Shown: positions 23,398 through 33,188 of the stretch, in pieces
Layout: every line of letters starts with the position of its first letter
Position numbering within the stretch: the stretch's first letter is position 1
Assembly: GCA_947396885.1 (NCBI GenBank)
Contig: OX377202.1
Location: forward strand, 11,036,001-11,100,000
Direction of reading: 5' to 3'
Source: Heligmosomoides polygyrus polygyrus
Taxonomy: Eukaryota > Nematoda > Chromadorea > Rhabditida > Heligmosomidae
DNA: 64,000 nucleotides
Made by a program: the position numbers and the translations under genes
Notes under the pieces: generated by a model
The model's database searches: none
Seen by the model: only the letters and a program-made list of their open reading frames with translations
What the model was told of the DNA's origin: nothing

Positions 23398-23604
23398 GTT
23401 GTAGAAGGGAGTTGACCCGTTGGGTTGGCCGGAGAACACGTTCGCTTAGAAGGTGGCTTTATTTCTGGCCGCTCTGGGCCGTTGACGTTGAAAGATTGAC
23501 TCTTTACCGGAGACTCGCCTTATAAAGCCTCCGGTAGCGCGGGAAAGCTTCGCGCGGGGACCTCTAGCATACGAAATTCGAAAGTACAACAGACAACAGG
23601 CACC
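23398..23604 (-). repeat. Probable solo LTR, about 200 bp
   Basis: Read on the minus strand, the segment begins near TGTTGTACTTTCG. It has a TATA-like CTTTATAAGGCG, then AATAAAG as a polyadenylation signal, and ends near CTTCTACA. This order of promoter, polyadenylation signal and end is that of a short retroviral-type LTR. Exact ends and a target duplication could not be fixed. Confidence 0.45.
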
Positions 23605-23670
23605 GGCGATTAATACTAGGCATGGAACGTCACTACTACAACATCTTTTTACACAGAGATAAACCCAAAA

Positions 23671-23865
23671 TCACTCCTTGGCAACTATGCTAACTAGGAA
23701 ATTCATCCTACCATCAGGCACGATGTCTCTGGAGTTTCTGTATATGAAGTTCAAACTCTTCCATGGAGCTGTGCTCCTTACAAATGCATAGCATAGGTCT
23801 CTGTCAGAAGTTCCATGAGAAGCCGAAGGTATTCCATAGGTAAGAAGTTTAAATTCGGAATGCAA
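23671..23865 (-). CDS. Possible terminal coding fragment, unrecognised
   Basis: The minus strand encodes about 64 residues ending in a stop, including YGIPSASHGTSDRDLCYAF and APWKSLNFIYRNS. The spacing of YGI, an aromatic pair and a PW..L..IYR segment loosely recalls the C-terminal region of M1 aminopeptidases, but this is a weak impression. No upstream exon was linked. It may be a pseudogene fragment. Confidence 0.25.
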   Translation of the reverse strand: MHSEFKLLTYGIPSASHGTSDRDLCYAFVRSTAPWKSLNFIYRNSRDIVPDGRMNFLVSIVAKE

Positions 23866-24009
23866 ACTGACGCGACAACTGACGTCTCCTCCGACTGTGG
23901 TACCAGGAAGAAGATGTCGGACACAAAACGGACCTGCGCCGAAAATTTTTCTCTGGTTTCCTTGTTTTCTGCAAAAGCCGTGAAGGCAAAGACGTCTTTA
24001 TCTTACTAT

Positions 24010-25110
24010 ATATAATCGGCTAATGTCACGTGTCCGTCATGAGGAGGGGGACTGAAGCCAAAAGATGCCTACTTCAGTGTAGCGTATGCCAGCCGGGCTT
24101 TCCTTGAGTTTAACCATGGGCGATTGCTGAGCCGAGTCAGCCTGGTGGTTAGTAGTGTAGTTCCATGCACAAAGGTCAAGGTCGGTCTCCGGCACGCCAT
24201 GCCCTGCAAACATTGCAAAAATGGCAACGGTTTCAGCGTGCAGGCCCAGGTTGGTTGACAGGCCGGCTGATGGAGAAACCTCGTCACAAAACCATGATCA
24301 CAAGTCGCAATAGAATCAGTGTAAAGGCTAGGACGTCACCGGAAGTGGCGCACAAAACCACCGCCCGAGTTCTGTGGTCAGTATGCGAGGGCTACCGAGT
24401 GCCGAGCGACCTCGGCTAAAGAAGCTAGTTCGACTGAGGACTCTGAATGTGGGAACGCTGACCGGAAAATCTAGGGAAGTGGCTGACCTGATGGAGCGCA
24501 GAAGGATACAAGTCCTGGGTCTGCAGGAAACGCAATGGAAGGGGGCGAAAGCCAGGGAGATCGGAGAAGGGTTCAAGCTGTACTACAACGGAGAGGACAC
24601 CAAGAGCAAAGGGGGTAGGGATAGTTGTCGCGAAGTCCCTCAAGGATTCAGTAGCGGCTGTCCAAAGAATAAACGACCGCATCATGTCACTGCGGCTGGA
24701 CACGACGGAGGGTTACTGGACCATCATGTCTGTCTACGCTCCAGATCCAGCTGGTCCCGTGAGTGATACCTGGAGGAGGGTAGCCGAAACAATCCTGAGA
24801 TGTGCCAAGGAAACCCTGGAAGAAACAAATGGAGGAACCAGATGGGGTAAATCGGCATGGTTCTGGAACGAAGAGGTGCAGGCTGCGGTGAAGAGGAAGA
24901 AGCAGGCCTACAAGCTGTGGCAGAAGACGAGGGCACCCGAGCATCTCACAGCCTACAGGAAGCTGAAGAAGCTGGCAAAAACAGCTGTAGCGAAGGCAAT
25001 GAACGCGGAAATGGATGCCCTGTACGAGAAACTAGACGGGCCAGAGAGAGAGAAGTTCGCCATCCGCCATAATTGGCAGCTACAATTGATGGTGAGAAGT
25101 TATTAGCACG
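24010..25110 (+). mobile_element. RTE-like retrotransposon with internal deletion
   Basis: The plus strand holds a 5' leader, then the start of an apurinic-type endonuclease (LRTLNVGTLTGKSREVADLM, LGLQETQWKG with the catalytic Glu). After a frameshift near 24620 come IVVAKSLKDSVAAVQRI and TIMSVYAPD. The frame then jumps directly to the linker before the reverse transcriptase (WFWNEEVQAAVKRKKQAYKLW). The second half of the endonuclease and the whole reverse transcriptase are missing. The fragment is a relative of the element at 56505-60109. Confidence 0.8.
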
Positions 25111-25164
25111 GCGAAGCCGTTAAGAAGCCGACAGTGCGGCCGAGAGGTCGCTCTGACGGCTGGT

Positions 25165-25395
25165 AAAAGGATAAAGGACAGCGTTAATCAAACCCCTTTG
25201 GGGCCTATGGGATATTGTAGAGACAATCTGAGCGCGAACTTCCCCTATATAATCAGTTACGGTGGCCAGTTGATCGACGCGTCAATGCTAACCGCGGAAG
25301 GATAAACGGCTTGGTTGGCTGCACAGGCAATCCGAACCAAGAATCTGGAATCGGTTGCACGCGACAGCTGGCTCCCGACAGGGCTACTATACGCC
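25165..25395 (-). repeat. Degenerate SINE copy
   Basis: The minus strand ends in the AACGCTGTCCTTTATCCTTTTACC tail signature in reverse. Diverged body phrases (GGTGGCCAGTTGATCGACG, CGGAAGGATAAAC, TGGTTGGCTGCACAGGC) are visible on the plus strand. Confidence 0.6.
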
Positions 25396-25774
25396 CAAGG
25401 CGAAGATATATAATAGTAGCTATACATTCCCTGCATTCAACAGCAAACAATCAATCAACCGTCATTTGCGAACGGCCACGCGAGAAGTTATTTAATAGGA
25501 CAACAGGTGATACAGCACCAGCTGGTAATCTTGTTCTTGTTCGTACGTAGCTTTCTTGTCGATAAAACGTCGTATTCCGTTCAATTGACAATGGCTGGCC
25601 TCAGGCGTAATGCCGCTACAACATTACCATTTCTTAACATAGAAAAAAGCCACCTTTGCGTAATTAAATTGTACTAGTACGGTATTAGCTTCTAGGGAAT
25701 CGAGGGGCTTTTCAAGCTCTAATTTATTGAAAAAAGCTGAAGTGCATTGGTGCGTGCACAGAACGCCCACACAT

Positions 25775-25855
25775 AAAGGATAAAGAATAGGATAGGCGTT
25801 ACTCAATTTCTTTTTGGGATGCGCCACGCATTCTACTTCTACAGGTCCTTGCACA
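25775..25855 (-). repeat. SINE 3' fragment
   Basis: AAAGGATAAAGAATAGG, then CGTTACTCAATTTC, then GATGCGCCACGCATTC and a TTCTACAGG end. This is the complement of the SINE tail and last 70 bases. Confidence 0.65.
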
Positions 25856-25999
25856 CTCGGCAGCAGCGGCAGTAGCTGCGGAGTGTGCATGGGTCTGTAG
25901 ACGCGTTCAGCGCACACAATACACAAACATAATTCTCTGTAACCAAGTAGGGGCCAAAGAAGGCTGATGGACTTGCGACCGAAAACGAGTACTTTCCGG

Positions 26000-26155
26000 G
26001 TTTAGCTCACAGCGCCACCTGGAGGCTCCTTTATTGGCTAATTATAGCAGGATAGTTCCCTGCTTTCCACGGAAAAGGGCGAGAGAAGTGAATTTGGGGT
26101 TGGTCTCCGTCGAGGAGCGTTCGTGATCTTCGGAAGGCGCTGTGAGCTCATCCAG
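26000..26155. repeat. Possible small inverted-repeat element
   Basis: TTTAGCTCACAGCGCC near 26002 and GGCGCTGTGAGCTCA near 26137 are near-perfect reverse complements about 145 bases apart. No coding capacity. No target duplication could be set. Confidence 0.4.
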
Positions 26156-26277
26156 AAAAAAAAACACAATAAGAACGACCACCAGAGCCGGATTTGTCAC
26201 TGATACTGTATATATAATAGAGGAGGTTTTCTTTGTCTCATGACCGTGGGAAACTTCGTAAACTCCGCGGGCTCGAT

Positions 26278-26299
26278 GGTTTAATCACCCAAGTTTGAG
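26278..26299 (+). ncRNA. SL1-like sequence, one mismatch
   Basis: 21 of 22 bases match the SL1 leader; the change is ATTACC to ATCACC. The following bases are GCAGGTT rather than a GT donor. This favours an SL pseudogene or a leader captured with a reverse-transcribed mRNA over a working SL RNA gene. Confidence 0.5.
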
Positions 26300-27030
26300 G
26301 CAGGTTCTCGACTTCTCTCTCCGAAGCGAAGCGTCGGGAGGTGAGCAATCGCCGCTGCCGAGGAGGACACGTGAGGCGTTGCGAAATAGGCCGGCGCCGC
26401 GGCTCTGTCCGCGCACATGTTGGGTGGCTACTGCCTCGAACTGGCCCCCTTGAAGGCTCATGTCCTTGCTACCGGTCAATTAGTGCTTGCAAATAGGTGC
26501 TGCTACAGTTGTGTTACCGCATGGTACAAGTCCGCCGCCTGTGTGCATAGCCGAGGTCACTGCTCATTCCTGTTCTTGCTACCTTCTCTGTGTTCCGGCA
26601 TAACCTTCTGATGTGTGCGAGCTTCCGCCTTCACTTTTCTGAGAGCAGCACCTGCTGTGTTAATCCATTTCGTCACTGCCTTTGCCACCGTTCACTTTGT
26701 TTCTCTTCGAGAGTCTTAAGCTGATGTCAGTGTTGTGGTGAGAATCTGCGGCCCTATTCTAGTACTCCTCGCTCTACACGTTAGAGTATGCCCCTTGGTA
26801 GGAAGGCACATGTATGCCCATTCACAGCAGAAGTGAACTAACTTGGTTCACCATAGGGCTAGAACCCAAGAGTGCTGCTGACAATTTTGAATTTCATACA
26901 ACACAAAACGACGGATTGGGTGTTCCCAGATCGTGGCCCTCCCGCCCCAGCCTATTTGAGCCCCACTGCTGGTTGCGGCACTTATATCCGCACTCGTGTG
27001 TTTCTTAAACAGGCTGACGACCACTTAACA
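26300..27030. other. Unassigned stretch downstream of an SL1-like site
   Basis: GC-rich for the first 200 bases, then mixed. Short open frames exist on both strands, but none shows splice-consistent ends or recognisable domains. Confidence 0.3.
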
Positions 27031-27039
27031 CGATGAGCC

Positions 27040-27500
27040 CTGTCCACGCGAGCCGTTTTGCGCCTGATTCTGTAGGCTGTAAGTAAGATTCTCGCATTCT
27101 AAGCTGGTTGGATTGAGCCCATCAGTTTCTCCCGCCCACATAAACTTCCTACTTTCTACACCCTTCCAAGCTGTTGGATTTTTATTCGTGTGATAGCAAA
27201 AGTTGGACAACAAACACAACGGTGAGGAACATACATATCCCACCTTTGTGGTTAAGTGGCTTTTACACACTCAGTCGATTAAAAGCTGCGTGAACTTTTC
27301 GAGGGCATGGTGCGATCTCGTCTTTTATTGCGCTATATGTTTGCTTCTTAGCTGCGGGCTGTAAGATTCTCCCATTCGAAGTTATTTCGGCTGAGCGATT
27401 TTCATTCGATTGATAGCAGAAGTTGAACAACAAATACAACAGTGAGGAGCACACATATCCCCACTTTGGTAGTTCAAGTAAGAGGCATTTACACTATCAA
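27040..27500. repeat. Tandem pair of dispersed repeat copies
   Basis: Two diverged copies of the CGATTGATAGC family lie next to each other. TTTTTATTCGTGTGATAGC (near 27178) and TTTTCATTCGATTGATAGC (near 27400) are each followed by GTTGRACAACAAA and a CACATATCCC-type phrase. The family also occurs at 2755-2960 and 40795-40990. Confidence 0.5.
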
Positions 27501-28103
27501 TCAAATAACCAGTGGTGCTATCGGTTTTCCCTCAAACCTAACCGATCAGGATTGGAGTTGCCTGATTATGTTGGCCGACGGGAGCGTTCCACAGTAGATT
27601 GTGCGTTTTGATCAGGCAGTCGATATCGATCGATATTATCGATCATTTGAGTGGTGCTATCGGTTTTCTCTCAAACCGAACCGACCACGACTTCTATCTG
27701 ACACATTGGAGGTAGGGAAATCAGAGACAGAAAATCTCACCATATATATAAAGGAGGGAGGCATAAGTCACTGTCTGTAGTGGTTCGTCTACAGCGGAAA
27801 CCAAGTTCCCGTCCCATCCCCAGTTTTCGACTACACGACTCGGAATAACTCTTCCCATACGTTCGTTCAAAATTAGTGGCTAATGAAGTCACCTCCGGAA
27901 TTCGCCACACCTAGCGGCTCGAAGCACGACGACTGGACAGAAATGTCGGACATTTCTTTAGGCTTGACAAGCTGCAATAGGCTGTGAGTTCAACGCTAGA
28001 TGAAGAAGGAGTGCTGAGGGCATTCTTCTGCGTGCTATACTGAGTGAGTAGTACCAAGCTAAGAATCAGTCTGGAGTGGGCGCAAGTTTCAACTTGCTCG
28101 ACG

Positions 28104-28178
28104 CTACGGATGCTTTCTTACCCAGCGTTGGTTGCCGGCGGAGCCGGCGACAGACGCTGGGTGAGGAAGCATCCGTAG
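28104..28178. repeat. Strong 75-base hairpin
   Basis: CTACGGATGCTTTCTTACCC (28104 onward) is mirrored by GGGTGAGGAAGCATCCGTAG ending at 28178. The outer stem is about 24 bp with two mismatches; an inner GCCGGC/GCCGGC stem sits over a GGA loop. No open frame. A second, smaller GCCGGCGAAGCCGGC hairpin follows at about 28222. Confidence 0.75.
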
Positions 28179-28270
28179 CTAGGTTTGGGTTACGTCCCTA
28201 GCTTGGCCCGCCATACCCGACGCCGGCGAAGCCGGCTATCCTTCCGAAGAAGGCAACGGCACTTCATTTG

Positions 28271-28583
28271 GCCCGCACACTCCAGCGTCGGCGCCGGCAG
28301 ACGCGTGCACCCGATACCAGGTTCCTGGTTCGGATTTCCCGCCCAGGCCAACCAAGCCTTCCATCCCTCCGGGGTCGGTGAATTGGTACCAGACGTGTCT
28401 GGGAAGGATAAAGCGCTGACTTGTTCATCGGCTGGACACCGCAAGTATGGCCAGATACGCATTCAACTCGCCTCCACGACATCCCGTAGAAGTAGAACTC
28501 GTGGCGCATCCCAAAAGGGATTGAGTAACGCCGTCCTTTATCCTTATCCTTTACTGTATATTGTATGAAGCTGCTGCAACTTT
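28271..28583 (+). repeat. SINE insertion flanked by a 26-base direct repeat
   Basis: The SINE body is intact from the CGTGCACCCGATACCAGG region to the TCCTTATCC tail, but the A-box region is altered. An exact 26-base repeat starting CGAAGAAGGCAACGG lies at 28245-28270 and 28584-28609. The insert also includes about 30 non-SINE bases after the tail (GTATATTGTATGAAGC), so the tail is atypical. Confidence 0.8.
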
Positions 28584-28734
28584 CGAAGAAGGCAACGGCA
28601 CTTCATTTGCACACTGAATTGATTCACGGTTCGAGCTCCGTCAAGACAGACAACCGAGCAATAAGCTACCAGCTATCGATGCTGATGCACTTGTTTGGAA
28701 ATAGCACACTACAGACTTGTCTACTGGCTAACTA

Positions 28735-29030
28735 TAGCGATGAAGGAAGGCGTTACACAATCCCGTTTGAGATGTGCCACGCATTCTATTTACTTCTACT
28801 GGATGTTATGGGGGAGATTTGAATGCGTATTTGCCCATCCAATGTCTTGCGGTTACCAGCCGATGAACAAAAGCAGCGCTTTATCCTTCCCAGACACGTA
28901 CGGTACCAATTCACCGATACCGGAGGGATGAATGGCTTGGTTGGCCTGGAAGGAAAATCCGAACCAAGAACTGGTATCAGGTGCACGCGACAGTCGGCAC
29001 CCTCTCCGACTGTGTTATATGCGCAGTTGT
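28735..29030 (-). repeat. tRNA-derived SINE, minus orientation
   Basis: The minus strand gives the family order from CGCATATAACACAGTCGGAG (head) through the GTACCGTACGTGTCTGGGAAG body to the GGGATTGTGTAACGCC end. The copy is moderately diverged. Confidence 0.8.
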
Positions 29031-29211
29031 ATTTATAGATCAAATAATAATAAACCAAAAATTACCTCTACGATATTCCGCAGAAGTAAAAAGCACCCCA
29101 GCATGAAATTCATTAACGCCGACCTTTTTTCTTGTCCTCGTTTTCCACATCTACATCGGCATAGTCCGATTCAATTCAGCCCGCTGGTGTTTTGGAGGTG
29201 TCCTATCCATC

Positions 29212-29494
29212 TCGGGCGCGTGCAGTTGGAGGAGACACCGGTTGTCGCCTGCAGCCGACACCAGGTTCCTGGTTCGGATTTCCCGCCCAGGCCAACGAAG
29301 CCTTCCATCCCTCCGGGGTCGGTGAATTGGTACCAAACTTGTCTGGGAAGGATGAAGCGCTGACTTGTTCATCGGCTGGCCACCGCAAGTATGGCCAGAT
29401 ACGCATTCAAATCGCCTCCACGATATCCTGTAGAAGTAGAATGTGAGGCGCATCCCAAAAGGAATTGAATAACGCCGTCCTTGATCCTTTTTTA
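29212..29494 (+). repeat. tRNA-derived SINE
   Basis: GGGCGCGTGCAGTTGGAGGA starts the head, and the B-box-like GGTTCGGATTTCCC is intact. The body ends ATAACGCCGTCCTTGATCC. The A-box lacks a few bases relative to the consensus. Confidence 0.85.
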
Positions 29495-29499
29495 ACTCA

Positions 29500-30090
29500 T
29501 GGACGGGAGGTCGGGGGCACGTATCCACATATCTACATGTGACTATGTAGTTCTGGTCATTTTGCCACACTCACCCTGAACTCTAGTAAGCTTTTTAATT
29601 TTAACCCAAATATGGGCCAGAGTTTTCTTACCGTTAGCACAGGGGTTGACTCGGTGGTCTACTTTCTTCTCCAGCCCGCTGCATGTCGAAGCGAGATTAC
29701 TAGGCGGCAAATTTTTGCCATTTTTGGACCACCCAATGCTGTGCAGTAACATCGAACTTCACCACTGTGTTCCCTGTTAGATGCCTAACATGACCATATA
29801 GATCATGAGGAAAATCGCTGGGATAAGCTCACTGTCGTCCCTTGATAGAATTATCCGTATGTGTGGGATTCTTCAGAAGGGTACTCTTAACCTGTTTTGA
29901 GAATTAGGGTAGATGCGGGTAATACCCCTCTTCTTAAAGCATTTTCAAGTCCAAATCTTCTTGAAAATCTCTCCTGGATACCGCCTTAAACCTGGTTCCT
30001 CACCTGTAGAAAGCATACCACGTCCTCAACGAAAAAAAAAGCGCAAAAAATCAAGAAAGGTAAGATTAATGGGGAAACGAATAGTCAAGG
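29500..30090. other. Unassigned; may hold downstream exons of the 30547 gene
   Basis: On the minus strand, short frames follow AG sites near 30000 (for example FKAVSRRDFQEDLDL then a stop), but none could be tied to the exon at 30094-30547 with confidence. Confidence 0.3.
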
Positions 30091-30093
30091 CAC

Positions 30094-30547
30094 CTGGCAG
30101 GCGAGAAGGAATAGAGGCGAGCTTGAGGTCCAGCAGAGAGATGGAGTCATCGTTGCGAGGAAGCGGTGCATCCTTTCGGATGACAAAGGTGCGATCGAAG
30201 TCCGCCTTCGCAATCGGAAGCGACTCCACCATCAGTCGACCACCAGCGTCCGCATGAGCTGTGGAGAGCGCGGATCGCAGAATCTCGGTGTCCGGAATAA
30301 ACGAGTAGTTGAAGTGGAAGCTGTCGACGGCTAGGCCGGGCTGAATAGGCGTCTCCCGAATGCTCAGTCCGTCCATGGCCTCATCCACACGTGAGCTGCT
30401 ACCACCTGCCTGCACGGAAGCGGCCGCAAACTTCGCGCCGATCTTCGGCAGTACCGGCTTCGTGACCGTGGTGGGCAGCGGCTGCTGCAGTCGCTGTGTT
30501 TGGGCGGCGATGATTCGTTTGATGTCCGCTGGCAGCGCATCACTCAT
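30094..30547 (-). CDS. First coding exon of an unrecognised gene
   Basis: The minus strand opens with ATG at 30547-30545 and runs about 151 codons to a CCAG|GTGCCT donor near 30094; without that splice the frame stops at 30026. The product starts MSDALPADIKRIIAAQTQRL and has no signal peptide or membrane segment. A Pro/Ala/Ser-rich linker (residues 20-60) precedes a folded-looking part (VDSFHFNYSFIPDTEI, LPIAKADFDRTFVIR, NDDSISLLDLKLASIP). The region is CpG-rich, as expected for a 5' gene end. I do not recognise the family. Continuation is unresolved. Confidence 0.6.
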
Positions 30548-31156
30548 AGAGCCGACGCATTGGAAGACCCGAGTGAGTGCGGCTCGGCTGGACGACGGCT
30601 CTCAGCGGCCGAACCTCATCCGCGTCCCGCTCTTCGAGTTGTATGTGATTAGATTTGATGGGCGTGTGAGAACTTCACAGCCGTCATGGCAACAGAGCAC
30701 GCCTTCACCATGCTGTCCAATCTCCGCGTGTCTTTTGTATTCAGCGCTCTGGAATTGAATTCTGACCGATTGTTGAAGTTGGTCATGAAGAATTTGCACT
30801 AGGTGAGCGAGCACGCAACAACTCTAGATGAACGCATATTCAGACGTATCTTAGTGATAGTCAAGCACCTGCACCTTTGAGATGCTCTGTGATCGTGTCT
30901 ATTTCTGCTGTAAAATGCGGTTTTGCCAGTCAAAAAAGCCCTCAAATGTCAGATTCTAGGGCTCAGAGAAGCAGCAGAATTTTACGACCCCATCGAATTT
31001 ACAGCTGCGTAGTCGCGTCTGCGACACGCGTAGCTCTCAAAAATCGATGTCGGCGATATGACGTGACGTTAGTGCTCCGATAGAGCTCGACGAGCTGAAG
31101 AGCATCAACTGTTCATTTCATCTATGACGAGAACTGTAATCTGGACGGGTAATCTA
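30548..31156. promoter_or_regulatory. Upstream region of the minus-strand gene
   Basis: The first 100 bases above the ATG are CpG-rich (GCCGAGCCGCACTCACTCGG on the minus strand), while the rest is AT-rich. No TATA motif or clear spliced-leader acceptor was identified. No other gene is seen before the RTE tail at 31157. Confidence 0.3.
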
Positions 31157-31730
31157 TTTGTTTATTTATTGCACTCAGAGGGGGCCTTTACAAATGAACG
31201 AAACCTGTATCACCTGTATCACCTGTCGTCCCGTTGATCATCGACTTGGGCACCAGCAGCGTCTCCATTCGTCCCTGTCGCGTGCCAGAGTGCTCCAATG
31301 GATCCTTCTCGCTCGAGAAACACGAAGAGTGTCATAACGGTCGCTCAGGGCTTTCACGAAGAAGTCCGACCAACGCGTTGGTGGGCGTCCTGGTGTTCTC
31401 TTGAGGTCTACGGAGAAAATGCCCGCAACCAGGGGAGAAAATGCCCGCAACAGGGAGCAAATGCCCGCGATCAGCAGTCTATTTCCGCAACGTTTCATTC
31501 GTATCAAAGCTCTAATAAGAAATTGATCGCAAAATTTCATGTTCGAAAAACAGTCTATACTTCGAGGAGGTGTCTTGAAAGATTTTTGGCGAGGTGCTAC
31601 ACTGTAGGTTCTGGTCATTTTAATAAAGTTTTTGGTAAAACCTATGTTGAAACTAACCATTCAGATATTTAAATCCTTTATTCAAATATGTGGAAATATC
31701 AGAAAAACAGCAACAAAGCGAATCAAAATA

Positions 31731-32643
31731 CAGGGTGAACCAAAATAACGTGGACAAGATTTTTCGTCATAATTACAAAACAACCAACAATTCGAGAAAA
31801 CGACGACTAAATTACAACAACACACACATCAGGGCACATCCTGTTCAAGTGGTTTCCTAGTGGCCTCCCTTGGAGCGGATGCAGTGGGCCAAACGTTTCG
31901 CGAATTTTTCGACGATGGGCCGCAGGTCATCAGGAGACATCCGTTCCCACTCCTGGCACAAGGATTCCTTCAGGGACTCGAGACTGCAGTGGCGTTTCAC
32001 GCCGACCCTAGCCTCTAAAATGTCCACACACTGTAGTCCATCGGATTCAAATCCGGAGAATACGGTGGCCATTCGGAAGGCGTGATGAAGTCGGGGAAAT
32101 TGACCTTGCACCACGCCAGCGCACTCTTCGCACTATGTGCGGGTGAAGAGTCCTGTTGAAACGTCCAATGGGTACCACCGAAGTGCTGTTGGGCGCAAGG
32201 AAGGACTACGGACTCATGAATGTCTCGCTGGTGCACATCTTTTTCGATTTTCACTCCTTTACCCCGAAAACCTGGGGTGTTGCCGATGGCGCAGATTCCG
32301 CCCCAAACCATGACAGATTGTGGGTTTGGACGATAGCAGAGGTGCATTTAGCCTCTGTGGACCACATCCTACTATTTTGGCGATTGTGCGCTTGCTCCAC
32401 GATGAACAGCTTCTCATCCGTGAACAGAATCTGTTCCCAGGTACGACCTGCGGTCCATCGTCGAAAAATTCGCGAGACGTTTGGCCCTCTGCATTTGCTC
32501 CAAGGAAGGCCACTTCGAAACCACTTAAACATGACGTACTCTAATGTTTATATAGTTGTAATTTAGTTGACGTTTTCTCAAATTGTTAGTTGTTCTATAG
32601 TTATGACAAAAAAATCTTGTTCACGTTATTTTGGTTCACCCTG
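31731..32643 (-). mobile_element. Tc1-like element with about 205-bp inverted ends
   Basis: It starts CAGGGTGAACCAAAATAACG and ends with the complement, flanked by TA on both sides. The copy at 12100 of the host repeat shows the unoccupied TA site, proving the boundaries. The inverted ends extend far beyond a normal Tc1 terminus: 31731-31935 mirrors about 32441-32643, including coding sequence for the end of the transposase. The same structure occurs at 52890-53770. Confidence 0.9.
31857..32480 (-). pseudogene. Tc1-like transposase lacking its DNA-binding half
   Basis: Minus-strand frames give the catalytic core: WEQILFTDEKLF (first D), then VMVWGGI, then WTFQQDSSPAHSA (second D), then YSPDLNPMDYSVW. 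The normal C-terminus follows (LEARVGVKRHCSLESLKESL, LRPIVEKFAKRLAHCI). The N-terminal paired-type DNA-binding domain is absent. In its place is the complement of the 3' end, read as a meaningless leader. Frameshifts also separate the pieces. Confidence 0.85.
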
Positions 32644-33188
32644 TAGAAGTACTATACTGAGAAAAACAATAAAAAAGTACAACAAGTATTTACGATACCA
32701 ACGGTTATCAGATGAGAATCACTTCGAAAGCGCTTCTTTCGCTCCTTTCTGTGTTTTCAAGTGTTCTTTTCATATAAAACGCCGTTGGTACTAATTTAAC
32801 CGTTGAGCACGCCTGTTATAACGAGAATCTTTCCTCATACTCTTCAAAGCTGCTCTATCACGTTAAGGCATCAAGTCTGTTAGGGAATCCAAACGATGGT
32901 GCCACAGCCTCAGCTGCCACGCTCACGATTGCTCATGCCCTTTACTCGACGGCATGAGAAAAAAAACCGTATCCCTGTCCACGTGATTACCATGTGTTTT
33001 GTTGTAGTGGTTGTTGTAGTGGACCCTATCGAAAACCGTTCAGTGGCCGCAGATATTTTCTTCCCTGGTCGCGGGCGTTTTCTCCCCTGGTTGCGGGCAT
33101 TTTCTCGCACCGAAACAGACGCGGCGCGGTTCGTGCATTTTCTCTCGTAATCTTCTCTTGACCCCGTCCAGTCGGTGACGGCTCTCGT

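Larger units (their letters stand above)
31405..33152. mobile_element. Mutator-like element, second copy, carrying a Tc1 insertion
   Basis: The ends match the copy at 11541-12950: GGTCTACGGAGAAAATGCCC at left and GCATTTTCTCTCGTAATC at right. The 9-bp duplication is exact, TTCTCTTGA at 31396-31404 and 33153-33161. It interrupts RTE coding sequence; the uninterrupted RTE at 43190-43280 shows the original site. Relative to the other copy it lacks about 200 bases near the left end and about 330 in the middle, and it has gained the Tc1 element at 31731-32643. Confidence 0.85.
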
